Under the pieces are notes generated by a model. That model ran no database searches. It saw nothing but the letters and a program-made list of their open reading frames with translations, and was not told the DNA's origin. Shown here in pieces: positions 7,698 through 16,101 of a stretch of DNA of 40,676 nucleotides. Position numbers and translations under genes: made by a program. The DNA is from an uncultured Prevotella sp. Lineage in GTDB: Bacteria; Bacteroidota; Bacteroidia; Bacteroidales; Bacteroidaceae. The stretch lies in contig ONAJ01000023.1 in NCBI GenBank assembly GCA_900315775.1, positions 1 to 40,676 of the forward strand. Direction: 5' to 3'. Position 1 is the stretch's first letter, and every line of letters begins with the position of its first letter.

Positions 7698-8162
7698 ATG
7701 GAATATATGTCACAAGAGGGCTACGACAAACTGGTAGCCGAACTACACCACATGGAGACGGTGGAACTGCCACAGGTGCGCGATGCTATTGCGGAGGCTC
7801 GTGATAAGGGTGACCTCAGCGAGAACTTTGAATATCACGCCGCAAAACGTGAACAGGGCAGGCTGCTCAGCAGAATACGCTTTAAGCAGAAGGTGCTGGC
7901 AAATGCGAGGGTCATTGACATGTCGAGACTCAAGGGCGACAGCGTACAGTTGCTCAGCAAGGTGGAGATGACTAACGTGAATAACAATGCGAAGATGACC
8001 TACACCATAGCGAGTCCTCACGAGGCAAACCTCCGTGAAGGGAAGATTTCCATAAAGTCACCGATAGCCCAAGCCCTGCTTGGCAAGAAGGTTGGCGACG
8101 TCGTTGAAGCTCACGTCCCTGCCGGAGTGGTGAAGCTTCGTATTGAGAGTATAGAGATATAA
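7698..8162 (+). CDS. greA: Transcription elongation factor GreA
   Basis: A 154-residue protein with the GreA layout: an N-terminal antiparallel coiled coil (residues about 5-75) whose tip carries DKGDLSENFEY, including the acidic residues (D39 and E42) that place magnesium in the RNA polymerase secondary channel. The C-terminal FKBP-like domain ends SPIAQALLGKKVGDVVEAHVPAG. It rescues backtracked RNA polymerase by stimulating transcript cleavage. Start may be ATG 7698 (MEYMSQEG) or 7707 (MSQEGYDK); the latter matches the usual GreA beginning less the first three residues. It is followed directly by a strong terminator. Confidence 0.95.
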   Translation: MEYMSQEGYDKLVAELHHMETVELPQVRDAIAEARDKGDLSENFEYHAAKREQGRLLSRIRFKQKVLANARVIDMSRLKGDSVQLLSKVEMTNVNNNAKMTYTIASPHEANLREGKISIKSPIAQALLGKKVGDVVEAHVPAGVVKLRIESIEI

Positions 8163-8164
8163 AA

Positions 8165-8190
8165 AAAAGAGCATCCGCAGATGCTCTTTT
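8165..8190. terminator. Bidirectional rho-independent terminator
   Basis: An 11-bp perfect stem, AAAAGAGCATC / GATGCTCTTTT, with loop CGCA. It has A residues upstream and T residues downstream, so it can serve greA on the plus strand and the convergent C11 protease gene on the minus strand. Confidence 0.88.
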
Positions 8191-8205
8191 CTCTTGTTTA
8201 TTGGT

Positions 8206-9951
8206 TTATTGCAAAGCTCCGTTAACTTCGTCCAACCAATTGTTGAGGTCGTTAAGGAAGTCGTCCAAGTTATCATCGAAGACAACGTTGCCTTCATCGC
8301 CTAATGGTGGGTTGTCGTAAGGAATACCTGTATTTTTCTTCATCCATGCAGACCACTTTGTAGCTAAGTCGAAGGCCGTTGTTCTATAGGTGTTGTCCCA
8401 GCTCTCGTATGAGTGGCTACCCTTTGCGTAGTAGTTGTTTACGAAACGAACATTTACCTCCTGACCTTCCTCCCATGAAGCGTAGTAGTTTTCACCGTTC
8501 TCCAGCATGAAGTCGTTGTAGTAAGGATCAGCTGGTTTTCCGTGGCCGGCTTTAATTGCTACCATGATGACACCCTGATTCTGTACGGTGCGCTTGTCAG
8601 CTTCCTTGACCTTTGAGAAGTCGAGACGGCTGCTGTTGAAGCCGAGGGTAATGCTATAAGAAAGGTTCCAGTGTGGTTTGTCTTTCTCTGTGTCGCTGAC
8701 GTAGTTATACTCCTGGTGAGCTGTATGACAAGCATAGATAGCTGTCTTAGCGTTCTCAACAAGCTGTGCGAAGGTCTTGTCGTTAGTTAATACCTTCTCC
8801 TTCAGCATATTGAAATAGCTCATGACGTCATAGAAAGGACTGGTATTAGTGTATTGATAGCAACTGCTTGCTGCTGATGTGAAGTCGTCCATCTTTGTTG
8901 ACAAAGTAGCGTCAGGAAGAGCAACGAGATAATTTGCTACAGCCTTGATGCTTGCTAAGGCAGCAGGGAGCTTACTCATATCGGTAAGCGTGTAGTCCAT
9001 GTTTCTGCCGGCTGTTGAAGGACTCTTTTTGTAAAAGCCTTCCTTGAGGTTTGTGATGTCGCTAACATACTGTTTTGCACCGTCAAGCCAGCTACCCTTG
9101 TTGAGACCCTTTACTACGTCCTCGACGAACAGAGACATAGGAGACTGTGTTACAGTGTGACCAGAAGCGAAGACATAGTCGATAAGGTTTGATGAATGCA
9201 GCTCGCTAAGTACCTCGAGGTTGCTCATCAGACAGCAGTCGAAGAATACCAAATCGATTTTCTTGCCGACAGCCTTTACTGCAGTAGCAATCTCTGTAGG
9301 TGACATACAAGGATTTCCTTCGAAGTTGTCGTCGTACATCACACCGCGGCTCTGAGCCAGGCTCTTGTTGTAGTCAGAAGTTACGCTATAAGCACCACCG
9401 TGGTCACCGAAGGCTAAGACGTAAACCTTAGCATTTGGCTCCTGCTGCATACAATAGTTGATGAAGTCTCTGAGGTTGTTGGGGTCGTACATCTTATAAG
9501 TTTTGTCGCCCACTTTCATCTTGTCGTTAAGAGTAAATACCTTACCAACTTTTTCAAGGTTTGACTCACCTTTTTCGTTAATGGCGAAATTTGGATTAAG
9601 GTTCTCTTTTGAAGCCTCGAAACGGTAAGCGCAACCTGGGTCACCACTCATCACGTAGCCTTTGTCCCACTTAGGATTAGGCTTTGCAGAATACTTGTAC
9701 TGTATGAAGGTACGTGCATTAGCGAATTTTGTCGACTGATCGTAAGCAACCGTTGCAAGTGCTTCTTCAGTATCGTCGTCAAGGTCACTACCGCCAACGG
9801 CGTAATACATCATTACAACGTCAGCCTTTCCTGTTGGAGTAGGAGTTGGAGTAGGAGTAGGAGGAGTTACAGGATTGTCGTCGGAAGACGAACAAGCTGT
9901 GAACATTAAGCCCGAGATAAGAAGGGCTGCAAAAAATAAAATCTTTTTCAT
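8206..9951 (-). CDS. C11 (clostripain) family cysteine protease, predicted lipoprotein
   Basis: A 581-residue protein beginning MKKILFFAALLISGLMFTAC, a lipoprotein signal peptide with the cysteine followed by SSSDD, so surface export or an outer-membrane anchor is likely. A proline-threonine linker (residues about 28-40) follows. The catalytic histidine is in LAFGDHGGAYS (about residue 180) and the cysteine in VFFDCCLMSN (about 235), the clostripain C11 dyad. Clostripain-like proteases usually cut after Arg or Lys and mature by self-cleavage; substrate preference here is not readable. The C-terminal 30 residues are acidic. The gene has no clear consensus promoter in its AT-rich leader. It shares a bidirectional terminator with greA at its 3' end. 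Confidence 0.88.
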   Translation of the reverse strand: MKKILFFAALLISGLMFTACSSSDDNPVTPPTPTPTPTPTGKADVVMMYYAVGGSDLDDDTEEALATVAYDQSTKFANARTFIQYKYSAKPNPKWDKGYVMSGDPGCAYRFEASKENLNPNFAINEKGESNLEKVGKVFTLNDKMKVGDKTYKMYDPNNLRDFINYCMQQEPNAKVYVLAFGDHGGAYSVTSDYNKSLAQSRGVMYDDNFEGNPCMSPTEIATAVKAVGKKIDLVFFDCCLMSNLEVLSELHSSNLIDYVFASGHTVTQSPMSLFVEDVVKGLNKGSWLDGAKQYVSDITNLKEGFYKKSPSTAGRNMDYTLTDMSKLPAALASIKAVANYLVALPDATLSTKMDDFTSAASSCYQYTNTSPFYDVMSYFNMLKEKVLTNDKTFAQLVENAKTAIYACHTAHQEYNYVSDTEKDKPHWNLSYSITLGFNSSRLDFSKVKEADKRTVQNQGVIMVAIKAGHGKPADPYYNDFMLENGENYYASWEEGQEVNVRFVNNYYAKGSHSYESWDNTYRTTAFDLATKWSAWMKKNTGIPYDNPPLGDEGNVVFDDNLDDFLNDLNNWLDEVNGALQ

Positions 9952-9996
9952 TGTCTTATTATTTAATTAAAAATAAAAATACATGCTGTTTGTTTT

Positions 9997-10030
9997 AAAG
10001 AGGAGCGCCTATGCGGGGCACTCCTCTTTT
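9997..10030 (-). terminator. Rho-independent terminator after PFOR
   Basis: Read on the minus strand, AAAAGAGGAG pairs with CTCCTCTTT across a loop that contains a second short GCCCC/GGCGC pairing, followed by AAAACAAA rather than a long T run. It starts about 22 bases after the PFOR stop. The plus-strand T run could make it bidirectional. Confidence 0.75.
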
Positions 10031-10052
10031 TATTATAGGGGATATTGGGAAA

Positions 10053-13000
10053 TTATTCCTCCCAGTTCTCCTGAGTCTTACGAACATAGGTCTTGTAACG
10101 GAGCTGTGCCATACGCTGTGCTTCAGCGAAGAGCTCTTCAGCCTCGTTAGGATAAGCCTTCTTAACAGAGAGGTAGCGAACCTCGCCGAGGAGGAAGTCG
10201 TGGAACTTCTCCCAATCAGGCTCCTTAGAGTCGAGAGAGAATGGGTTCTTACCCTCTTCGATGAGTGCTGGGTTGAAACGCCAGAGGTGCCAGTAACCGC
10301 ACTCTACGGCGCGCTTCTCTTCTGCCTGGCTCTTGCCCATGCCGCCCTTAGCCTTCAGACCGTGGTTGATACATGGAGCGTAAGCTATAACGATAGAAGG
10401 TCCGTGCCAAGCCTCTGCCTCGCGGATAGCCTTGAGTGTCTGGTTGTGGTCAGCACCCATAGCGATCTGTGCTACATATACATAGCCGTAAGTAGTAGCA
10501 ATCATACCGAGGTCCTTCTTGCGGATGCGCTTACCCTGAGCAGCGAACTGAGCAATAGCACCGAGAGGAGTAGCCTTAGAAGCCTGACCACCAGTGTTAG
10601 AGTAAACCTCAGTATCGAGCACGAGGATGTTAACGTCCTCACCAGAAGCGATAACGTGGTCGAGACCGCCGTAACCGATATCGTAAGAAGCACCGTCACC
10701 ACCGATAATCCACTGGCTGCGCTTTACGAGATAGTGGTCGAGAGTCTTGAGCTCCTTGTTAATCTCGCATCCCTTAGCGGCAGCGGCAGCAATCATTGGC
10801 TTGAGTTCTGCTGCGATACGCTTTGTCTCGTCAGCATCCTCACACTTCTCGATCCACTCCTGTGCGAGAGCCTTGTACTCTGCAGGGCAGTTAGCGTTTT
10901 CGCAAGCCTCTGTGAGCAGCTTAGCTACGCGCTCCTTCATCTTCTTGTTACCAAGAGCCATACCGAGACCGAACTCGCAGAAGTCCTCGAACAGTGAGTT
11001 GTTGAATGCAGGACCCTGTCCCTTCTCGTTCTTGCAATATGGTGTAGAAGGAATAGAAGCAGAATAGATAGAAGAACAACCGGTAGCGTTAGCAATCATC
11101 TGACGGTCACCGAAGAGCTGAGAGATGAGCTTAACGTAAGGTGTCTCACCGCAACCAGAGCAAGCTCCTGAGAACTCGAACAGAGGCTGTGCGAACTGAG
11201 AGTTCTTAACGTTGCTCTTGATGTCAACGAGGTGCTGCTTAGAAGGCAGTTTAACCAGTTCGTCCCAGTTCTTTGCTTCCTTCTTCATATCCTCTGCATC
11301 TGGGTTGAATGGTACCATAGTGAGTGCCTTGCCCAGCTTTGGATTTCCAGGACAGATGTCTGCACAGTTGCCACATCCGAGACAGTCGAGAACAGATGTC
11401 TCGATGCGGAAGTGCATACCCTTCATTGCTGCAGGAGCCTTCATCTCGATAGTCTGGAAGTCGAAGCCCTTGAGCTCGTCGTCGGTGAGTACGAATGGAC
11501 GGATAGCTGCGTGAGGACAGATGTAAGCACACTGGTTACACTGGATACAGTTCTCTGGGTTCCATACAGGAACGAAAGCCTCAACGCCGCGCTTCTCGTA
11601 AGCAGCGGTACCAACTTCCCAAGAACCGTCAACGGTGTTGTGCTTAACGAAGTCTGAAACCTTCAGCAGGTCACCAGCCTGTGCGTTGATAGGACGAACA
11701 AGTTCCTTAACGAATGCAGGAGCGTCGTCAACCTTCTCTGCGTCGTCTGGCAGGTTAGCCCACTCTGGCTTAACAGTAAGCTGCTTGTATTCGCCACCGC
11801 GGTCGATAGCTGCGTAGTTCTTATCAACAACGTCCTGACCCTTAGCACCGTAAGACTTGAGGGCAGCAGCCTTCATCTTCTCAACAGCGAGTTCTACAGG
11901 GATGACGCCTGTGATGCGGAAGAATGCAGACTGGAGGATGGTGTTGGTACGGTTACCGAGACCAATCTCCTGGGCAATCTTTGTTGCGTTGATAGTATAA
12001 ACAGTAATGTTGTTCTGTGCGAAGTAACGCTTTACCTTGTTAGGCATGAACTTCTCCAGCTCTGCATCGTCGAAGATGGTGTTCAGCAGGAACTGACCGT
12101 TCTTCTGCAGACCGCGTGTTACGTCGTACATGTGGAGGTAAGCCTGAACGTGGCAAGCCACGAAGTTAGGTGTTGTTACCAGGTATGTAGAACGTATTGG
12201 GGTATCACCGAAACGCAGGTGAGAGCAGGTGAAACCTCCTGACTTCTTAGAGTCGTAAGAGAAGTAAGCCTGGCAGTACTTGTCGGTGTTGTCACCGATA
12301 ATCTTTACTGAGTTCTTGTTAGCACCAACGGTACCGTCAGCACCAAGACCGTAGAACTTAGCCTGGAACATACCCTTACCACCGAGAGCAATCTCCTCAA
12401 CTGCAGGCAGAGAGGTGAAGGTAACGTCGTCAACGATACCGATGGTGAAGTGGTTCTTTGGCTCTGGCATAACGAGGTTGTTGAATACGCTGATAATCTG
12501 TGCCGGAGTTGTGTCGTGAGAGCCCAGACCGTAGCGACCGCCAACGATGAGAGGACGATTCTCAACATCGTAGTAAGCTGCCTTAACGTCGAGGTACAGA
12601 GGTTCTCCGTCTGCTCCTGGCTCCTTTGTGCGGTCGAGCACAGCGATGCGCTTTACTGTCTTTGGAACAGAAGCGAGGAGGTGCTTAACAGAGAAAGGAC
12701 GATAGAGGTGAACGCTGATCATACCTACCTTCTCGCCGTTAGCGTTCAGGTGGTCGATAGCCTCACGTGCTGCATCGGTAGCAGAACCCATGAGGATAAT
12801 CATGCGGTCAGCATCCTCGGCTCCGTAGTAAGAGAAGAGGTGATACTCGCGACCAGTAATCTTGCTGATTTCGCCGAGGTACTTCTCAACAACTTCTGGA
12901 ACTGCGTCGTAGTAGGGGTTACAAGCCTCGCGGTGGGTGAAGAATGTCTCTGGGTTCTCAGCAGTACCGCGTGTAACGGGACGCTCAGGACTCATAGCAC

Positions 13001-13622
13001 GGTCACGGAAACGCTGGATGTACTCTTCCTTTACGAGAGGACGGATATCTTCCTGGTCCATGAGCTCAATCTTATGATACTCGTGAGAAGTACGGAAACC
13101 GTCGAAGAAGTTTACGAAAGGTACACATGTCTCAAGAGTTGCGAGGTGAGCAACGGCTGTAAGGTCCATAACCTCCTGAACAGAACCTTCGCAAAGCATT
13201 GCGAAACCTGTCTGGCGGCAAGCCATAACGTCCTGGTGGTCACCGAAGATACAGAGAGAGTGTGATGCCAGAGTACGTGCAGAAACGTCGAACACGCAAG
13301 GAATCAACTCGCCGGCAATCTTGTACATGTTAGGAATCATCAACAGAAGACCCTGTGACGCGGTGAATGTAGTGGTGAGGGCACCAGCCTGCAGAGAACC
13401 GTGAACGGCACCGGCAGCACCTGCCTCAGACTGCATTTCCTGTACACTTACGTTCTGACCCCAAAGGTTCTTACGACCTTTGGCTGCCCATTCGTCAACA
13501 TGCTCTGCCATTGGAGATGACGGAGTGATGGGGTAGATAGCAGCTACCTCAGAGAACATGTAGCTCACGTGAGCTGCAGCCTCGTTACCATCACAAGTGA
13601 TAAACTTTTTTTCTTTAGCCAT
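10053..13622 (-). CDS. nifJ: Pyruvate:ferredoxin (flavodoxin) oxidoreductase, single-chain
   Basis: An 1189-residue fused PFOR of the usual full length. Domains in order: the N-terminal pyrimidine-binding transketolase-like domain (YPITPSSPMAEH) and domains II-III. The ferredoxin-like region follows, with CIQCNQCAYICPHAA (about residue 690) and CLGCGNCADICPG (about 745) for two 4Fe-4S clusters. The C-terminal TPP domain has CSGCGETPY and the TPP/Mg motif GGDGASYDIGYGGLDH (about 972). It converts pyruvate and CoA to acetyl-CoA, CO2 and reduced ferredoxin in the anaerobic cytosol. No promoter consensus is visible in the 53 bases separating it from the upstream ATPase gene, so transcription may start inside or before that gene. 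The terminator lies at 9997-10030. Confidence 0.96.
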   Translation of the reverse strand: MAKEKKFITCDGNEAAAHVSYMFSEVAAIYPITPSSPMAEHVDEWAAKGRKNLWGQNVSVQEMQSEAGAAGAVHGSLQAGALTTTFTASQGLLLMIPNMYKIAGELIPCVFDVSARTLASHSLCIFGDHQDVMACRQTGFAMLCEGSVQEVMDLTAVAHLATLETCVPFVNFFDGFRTSHEYHKIELMDQEDIRPLVKEEYIQRFRDRAMSPERPVTRGTAENPETFFTHREACNPYYDAVPEVVEKYLGEISKITGREYHLFSYYGAEDADRMIILMGSATDAAREAIDHLNANGEKVGMISVHLYRPFSVKHLLASVPKTVKRIAVLDRTKEPGADGEPLYLDVKAAYYDVENRPLIVGGRYGLGSHDTTPAQIISVFNNLVMPEPKNHFTIGIVDDVTFTSLPAVEEIALGGKGMFQAKFYGLGADGTVGANKNSVKIIGDNTDKYCQAYFSYDSKKSGGFTCSHLRFGDTPIRSTYLVTTPNFVACHVQAYLHMYDVTRGLQKNGQFLLNTIFDDAELEKFMPNKVKRYFAQNNITVYTINATKIAQEIGLGNRTNTILQSAFFRITGVIPVELAVEKMKAAALKSYGAKGQDVVDKNYAAIDRGGEYKQLTVKPEWANLPDDAEKVDDAPAFVKELVRPINAQAGDLLKVSDFVKHNTVDGSWEVGTAAYEKRGVEAFVPVWNPENCIQCNQCAYICPHAAIRPFVLTDDELKGFDFQTIEMKAPAAMKGMHFRIETSVLDCLGCGNCADICPGNPKLGKALTMVPFNPDAEDMKKEAKNWDELVKLPSKQHLVDIKSNVKNSQFAQPLFEFSGACSGCGETPYVKLISQLFGDRQMIANATGCSSIYSASIPSTPYCKNEKGQGPAFNNSLFEDFCEFGLGMALGNKKMKERVAKLLTEACENANCPAEYKALAQEWIEKCEDADETKRIAAELKPMIAAAAAKGCEINKELKTLDHYLVKRSQWIIGGDGASYDIGYGGLDHVIASGEDVNILVLDTEVYSNTGGQASKATPLGAIAQFAAQGKRIRKKDLGMIATTYGYVYVAQIAMGADHNQTLKAIREAEAWHGPSIVIAYAPCINHGLKAKGGMGKSQAEEKRAVECGYWHLWRFNPALIEEGKNPFSLDSKEPDWEKFHDFLLGEVRYLSVKKAYPNEAEELFAEAQRMAQLRYKTYVRKTQENWEE

Positions 13623-13675
13623 AATGTTATTAATAATGTTAATGTATGAATATTATGTTAACTCAATAGTTAGTT

Positions 13676-14866
13676 TCAATATAAGAATCCGAAGAGCCAC
13701 AGCGGCAGTTGGTTGTCCTTTCCCACCTCAGTGTTGTATCGTGCGTAATAGACGTCGGGCGACATACGTATCTTGCTCTTTCCCTGTGCGTCAACGATTT
13801 GGAATTTGTAGTTTCCGTCAACGATGTAGTTGGGGTTCTTCCCGCTTCCAAGATTCACCTTGTGGTCTTTCCACAGCGAGTTGATGAAGAATGTCTCCAT
13901 AGCCTCCTGCTTCTGTACCTCGAAGGGGTAGATGGCGTACATCAGGTTGGTGTTGTGGAGTATCACCTTTGCAGGTTTTTTGGGGAAGTCCTCGCCAACG
14001 GGGTATATCAGATTTAGAAGTCGTGCGTCTTTAAGGTATTTTATGTAGTTCATTACCGTTGCGCGACTTGTCTCGATGTCCAGTGCCAACTTAGAGATGT
14101 TTGGGGCTTTATGTCCGTTTACCGCGAGTTTATAGAACAGCAGCTTTATCTTCGGCAGGTATTTCAGCTCTATCTGCTTAATGAGCAGTATGTCCACCTC
14201 CGTCATCATGTTCATCGTCTTCAACAGGTTCTCCGAATAGTTGCGGTGCTCCAGGAAGAAGGGGTAGAATCCGTGATGGATGTAGTTCTGAAAGTGTTTT
14301 GCCGGCGATGCGTAGGGCAGTATCTTCCTTACGAGGTTCTCGTGGTCGTTGATAATCTCGTCCAGGGTGAACGGCTTGAAGTCCGTACCTGTCTGCAAAT
14401 TAAGGAACTCGCGGAACGAGAATCCTCTAAGGTTGTAGCTCTTCACTATGCCGTTGAGCTCGGGGTTTTCCTCTTTCAGTCGCATGACGCTACTTCCCGT
14501 GAAAACTATCTTAAGGTTAGGGTAGAGGTCGTAGCACTTTCTCAGTTCGGCACTCCAGTTAGGCTCCTTGAACACCTGGTCAATGAGCAGCACCCTGCCG
14601 CCTTTCTTGTAGAATTCGCCTGCGAAGTCGGCAATTCCTCGGTCCTGAAAATAGAAGTTGTTCATGTTGACATACAGACATTGTCGGTCGCGTATGTCAA
14701 AATGCTCTTTGGCGTATTGCAGAAGGAAGGTGGTCTTTCCGACGCCACGTGTCCCCTTGATGCCAATCATTCTGTCGTTCCAGTCTATGTCGTCCATAAG
14801 CTGCCGACGCACAGGTGCATTGGTATGTTCTATTAGATAGGTGTGTGTGCGGAAAAAAGCTTCCAT
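13676..14866 (-). CDS. AAA+ ATPase with C-terminal DUF4143-like region
   Basis: A 396-residue cytosolic ATPase. Walker A is GTRGVGKTT (residues 38-46), Walker B the VLLID stretch near residue 93, and a sensor-like IVFTGSSVM follows. The C-terminal half carries a winged-helix-like segment (ISKLALDIETSRATVMNYI) and a PD-(D/E)XK-like tail. This is the layout of the widespread archaeal/bacterial ATPases with DUF4143. Their role is unknown, although they are often called mobile or defence-associated. The start MEAFFRTHTYLIEH is fixed by a perfect promoter 27 bases upstream. It lies directly before PFOR on the same strand with no terminator between them. Confidence 0.85.
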   Translation of the reverse strand: MEAFFRTHTYLIEHTNAPVRRQLMDDIDWNDRMIGIKGTRGVGKTTFLLQYAKEHFDIRDRQCLYVNMNNFYFQDRGIADFAGEFYKKGGRVLLIDQVFKEPNWSAELRKCYDLYPNLKIVFTGSSVMRLKEENPELNGIVKSYNLRGFSFREFLNLQTGTDFKPFTLDEIINDHENLVRKILPYASPAKHFQNYIHHGFYPFFLEHRNYSENLLKTMNMMTEVDILLIKQIELKYLPKIKLLFYKLAVNGHKAPNISKLALDIETSRATVMNYIKYLKDARLLNLIYPVGEDFPKKPAKVILHNTNLMYAIYPFEVQKQEAMETFFINSLWKDHKVNLGSGKNPNYIVDGNYKFQIVDAQGKSKIRMSPDVYYARYNTEVGKDNQLPLWLFGFLY

Positions 14867-14892
14867 CGTATTTGATTTGTTTTAAAACGTGG

Positions 14893-14923
14893 CAAAGGTA
14901 CGAAATTCATTGTAAAATGCAAA
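14893..14923 (-). promoter_or_regulatory. Consensus promoter for the AAA+ ATPase gene
   Basis: On the minus strand TTTG (14920-14923) and TACCTTTG (14893-14900) are spaced by exactly 19 bases. The leader to ATG 14866 is about 23 bases. Confidence 0.78.
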
Positions 14924-15004
14924 GCAGATATTGCAAAATCTTGTAAAATAGTGTTATTTTTTTTATTATTTGCCCTTTTGGAGTGTTTTCGAGCGAATTT
15001 TCTT

Positions 15005-15035
15005 TTTGTATTTCGCTCACTTAATCGTACCTTTG
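15005..15035 (+). promoter_or_regulatory. Consensus promoter, apparently giving a leaderless mRNA
   Basis: TTTG at 15005-15008 and TACCTTTG at 15028-15035 with 19-base spacing. Only four bases (TCAC) separate the -7 box from the ATG at 15040, so transcription should begin at or next to the start codon. Confidence 0.75.
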
Positions 15036-15039
15036 TCAC

Positions 15040-16101
15040 ATGAGACTACATATCTTTAACCCGGAGCACGATATTGCGCTGGCATATAACCGTCGCCGAC
15101 AGACAATGCCGCACGCCGCACAGGAACTCAGAATGAACCTTGGGTGGCTGCCAGCCCTGTGGGCTGACGACGGCGACGTGGTACTCGTCGATGATGCCCT
15201 CTATGCCGTAAAAGCTGCAGCCAAGTGGAAAGATGGCTGTCGGCAGGTACTTTTCCTACAGAAGGAAGACCTTCGTGGCATCCGTTTCGACGAGGTGCTG
15301 CCGTGGGGGTGGGACCTCCGTGTGCGTACAGAACTCGTTGATGCGGGGGTAGAATGTGCTGCGATGCCCTCCGAAGAGGCGATACAGACGATACGTGCCC
15401 TCAGCTCGCGTCAGCATACTGCTCACCTTCTTCCTGCTTTGCGTAGCGGTATAGAGGAACAGACTTGCGGTAGTGCCGAGTATGTAGGCAGTGTTGCCGA
15501 TGTGGAGCGACTGCGTGCCCACTACGGAAAGATTGTCGTCAAAGCTCCTTGGAGCAGCAGCGGACGCGGTGTGCGCTTTGTCGTAGAAACCCTCGACGAT
15601 ACCCTTCTGGGATGGGTAGAACACGTCATTCAACAGCAGGGCGGCGTAATGGTGGAGCCCCTGTATGCTAAGGTGCGCGACTTCGCCTTTGAGTTCTGTG
15701 CTCTCGCCGACGGCAGGGTAGAGTATCGTGGGTTGTCGCTCTTCGAGACCCGCCAGCAGACATACATCGGAAATATCCTTGCCTGCGAAGACGAGAAACG
15801 ACGTATGCTCAGTCGTTACTTGTCGCCGGAGCTTCTTGATGAAATCATTTGTCGTCTGGAAAACCAACTTTCCAAACTGCTCAACGGTGCCTACATAGGT
15901 CCCCTCGGTGTTGACCTGATGATAGTTAGAAATTTAATTCATCCTTGCGTTGAGGTTAATCTTCGTCGCACTATGGGGCATGTTGCCCTCGCATTCAATA
16001 CTCTTCCTACGGAGCCGACGAGAGTTATGACTATAATACACGATGTTAATTACAAGCTGAAAACCAACTATTTAGAAAATAATTATGTACAAGTACTTTA
16101 A
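15040..16101 (+). CDS. Conserved hypothetical, ATP-grasp-like protein
   Basis: A 353-residue cytosolic protein I recognise only as a recurrent Bacteroidales family starting HIFNPEHDIALA. An ATP-grasp-like architecture is suggested by KAPWSSSGRGVRF (residues 168-180, like the ATP-binding Lys plus Gly loop). VMVEP (203-207) would be the hinge to the adenine pocket, and CVEVNLRRTMG (303-313) carries the E305/N307 pair expected to bind Mg-ATP. If correct it would join an acid to an amine or thiol through an acyl phosphate, but the substrates are unknown. The conserved N-terminal motif begins at residue 4, which confirms the start and therefore the leaderless arrangement. Its last 17 bases overlap the GH43 gene. 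Confidence 0.75.
   Translation: MRLHIFNPEHDIALAYNRRRQTMPHAAQELRMNLGWLPALWADDGDVVLVDDALYAVKAAAKWKDGCRQVLFLQKEDLRGIRFDEVLPWGWDLRVRTELVDAGVECAAMPSEEAIQTIRALSSRQHTAHLLPALRSGIEEQTCGSAEYVGSVADVERLRAHYGKIVVKAPWSSSGRGVRFVVETLDDTLLGWVEHVIQQQGGVMVEPLYAKVRDFAFEFCALADGRVEYRGLSLFETRQQTYIGNILACEDEKRRMLSRYLSPELLDEIICRLENQLSKLLNGAYIGPLGVDLMIVRNLIHPCVEVNLRRTMGHVALAFNTLPTEPTRVMTIIHDVNYKLKTNYLENNYVQVL

Noticed and set aside
10011-10997. 328-residue open frame on the plus strand opposite PFOR
   Set aside because: It starts inside the PFOR terminator and mirrors the codon pattern of PFOR. The translation is Leu/Ser/Val-rich without any motif.
12450-13265. 271-residue plus-strand frame opposite PFOR
   Set aside because: Shadow of a long, strongly biased coding region; no domain or start signal.
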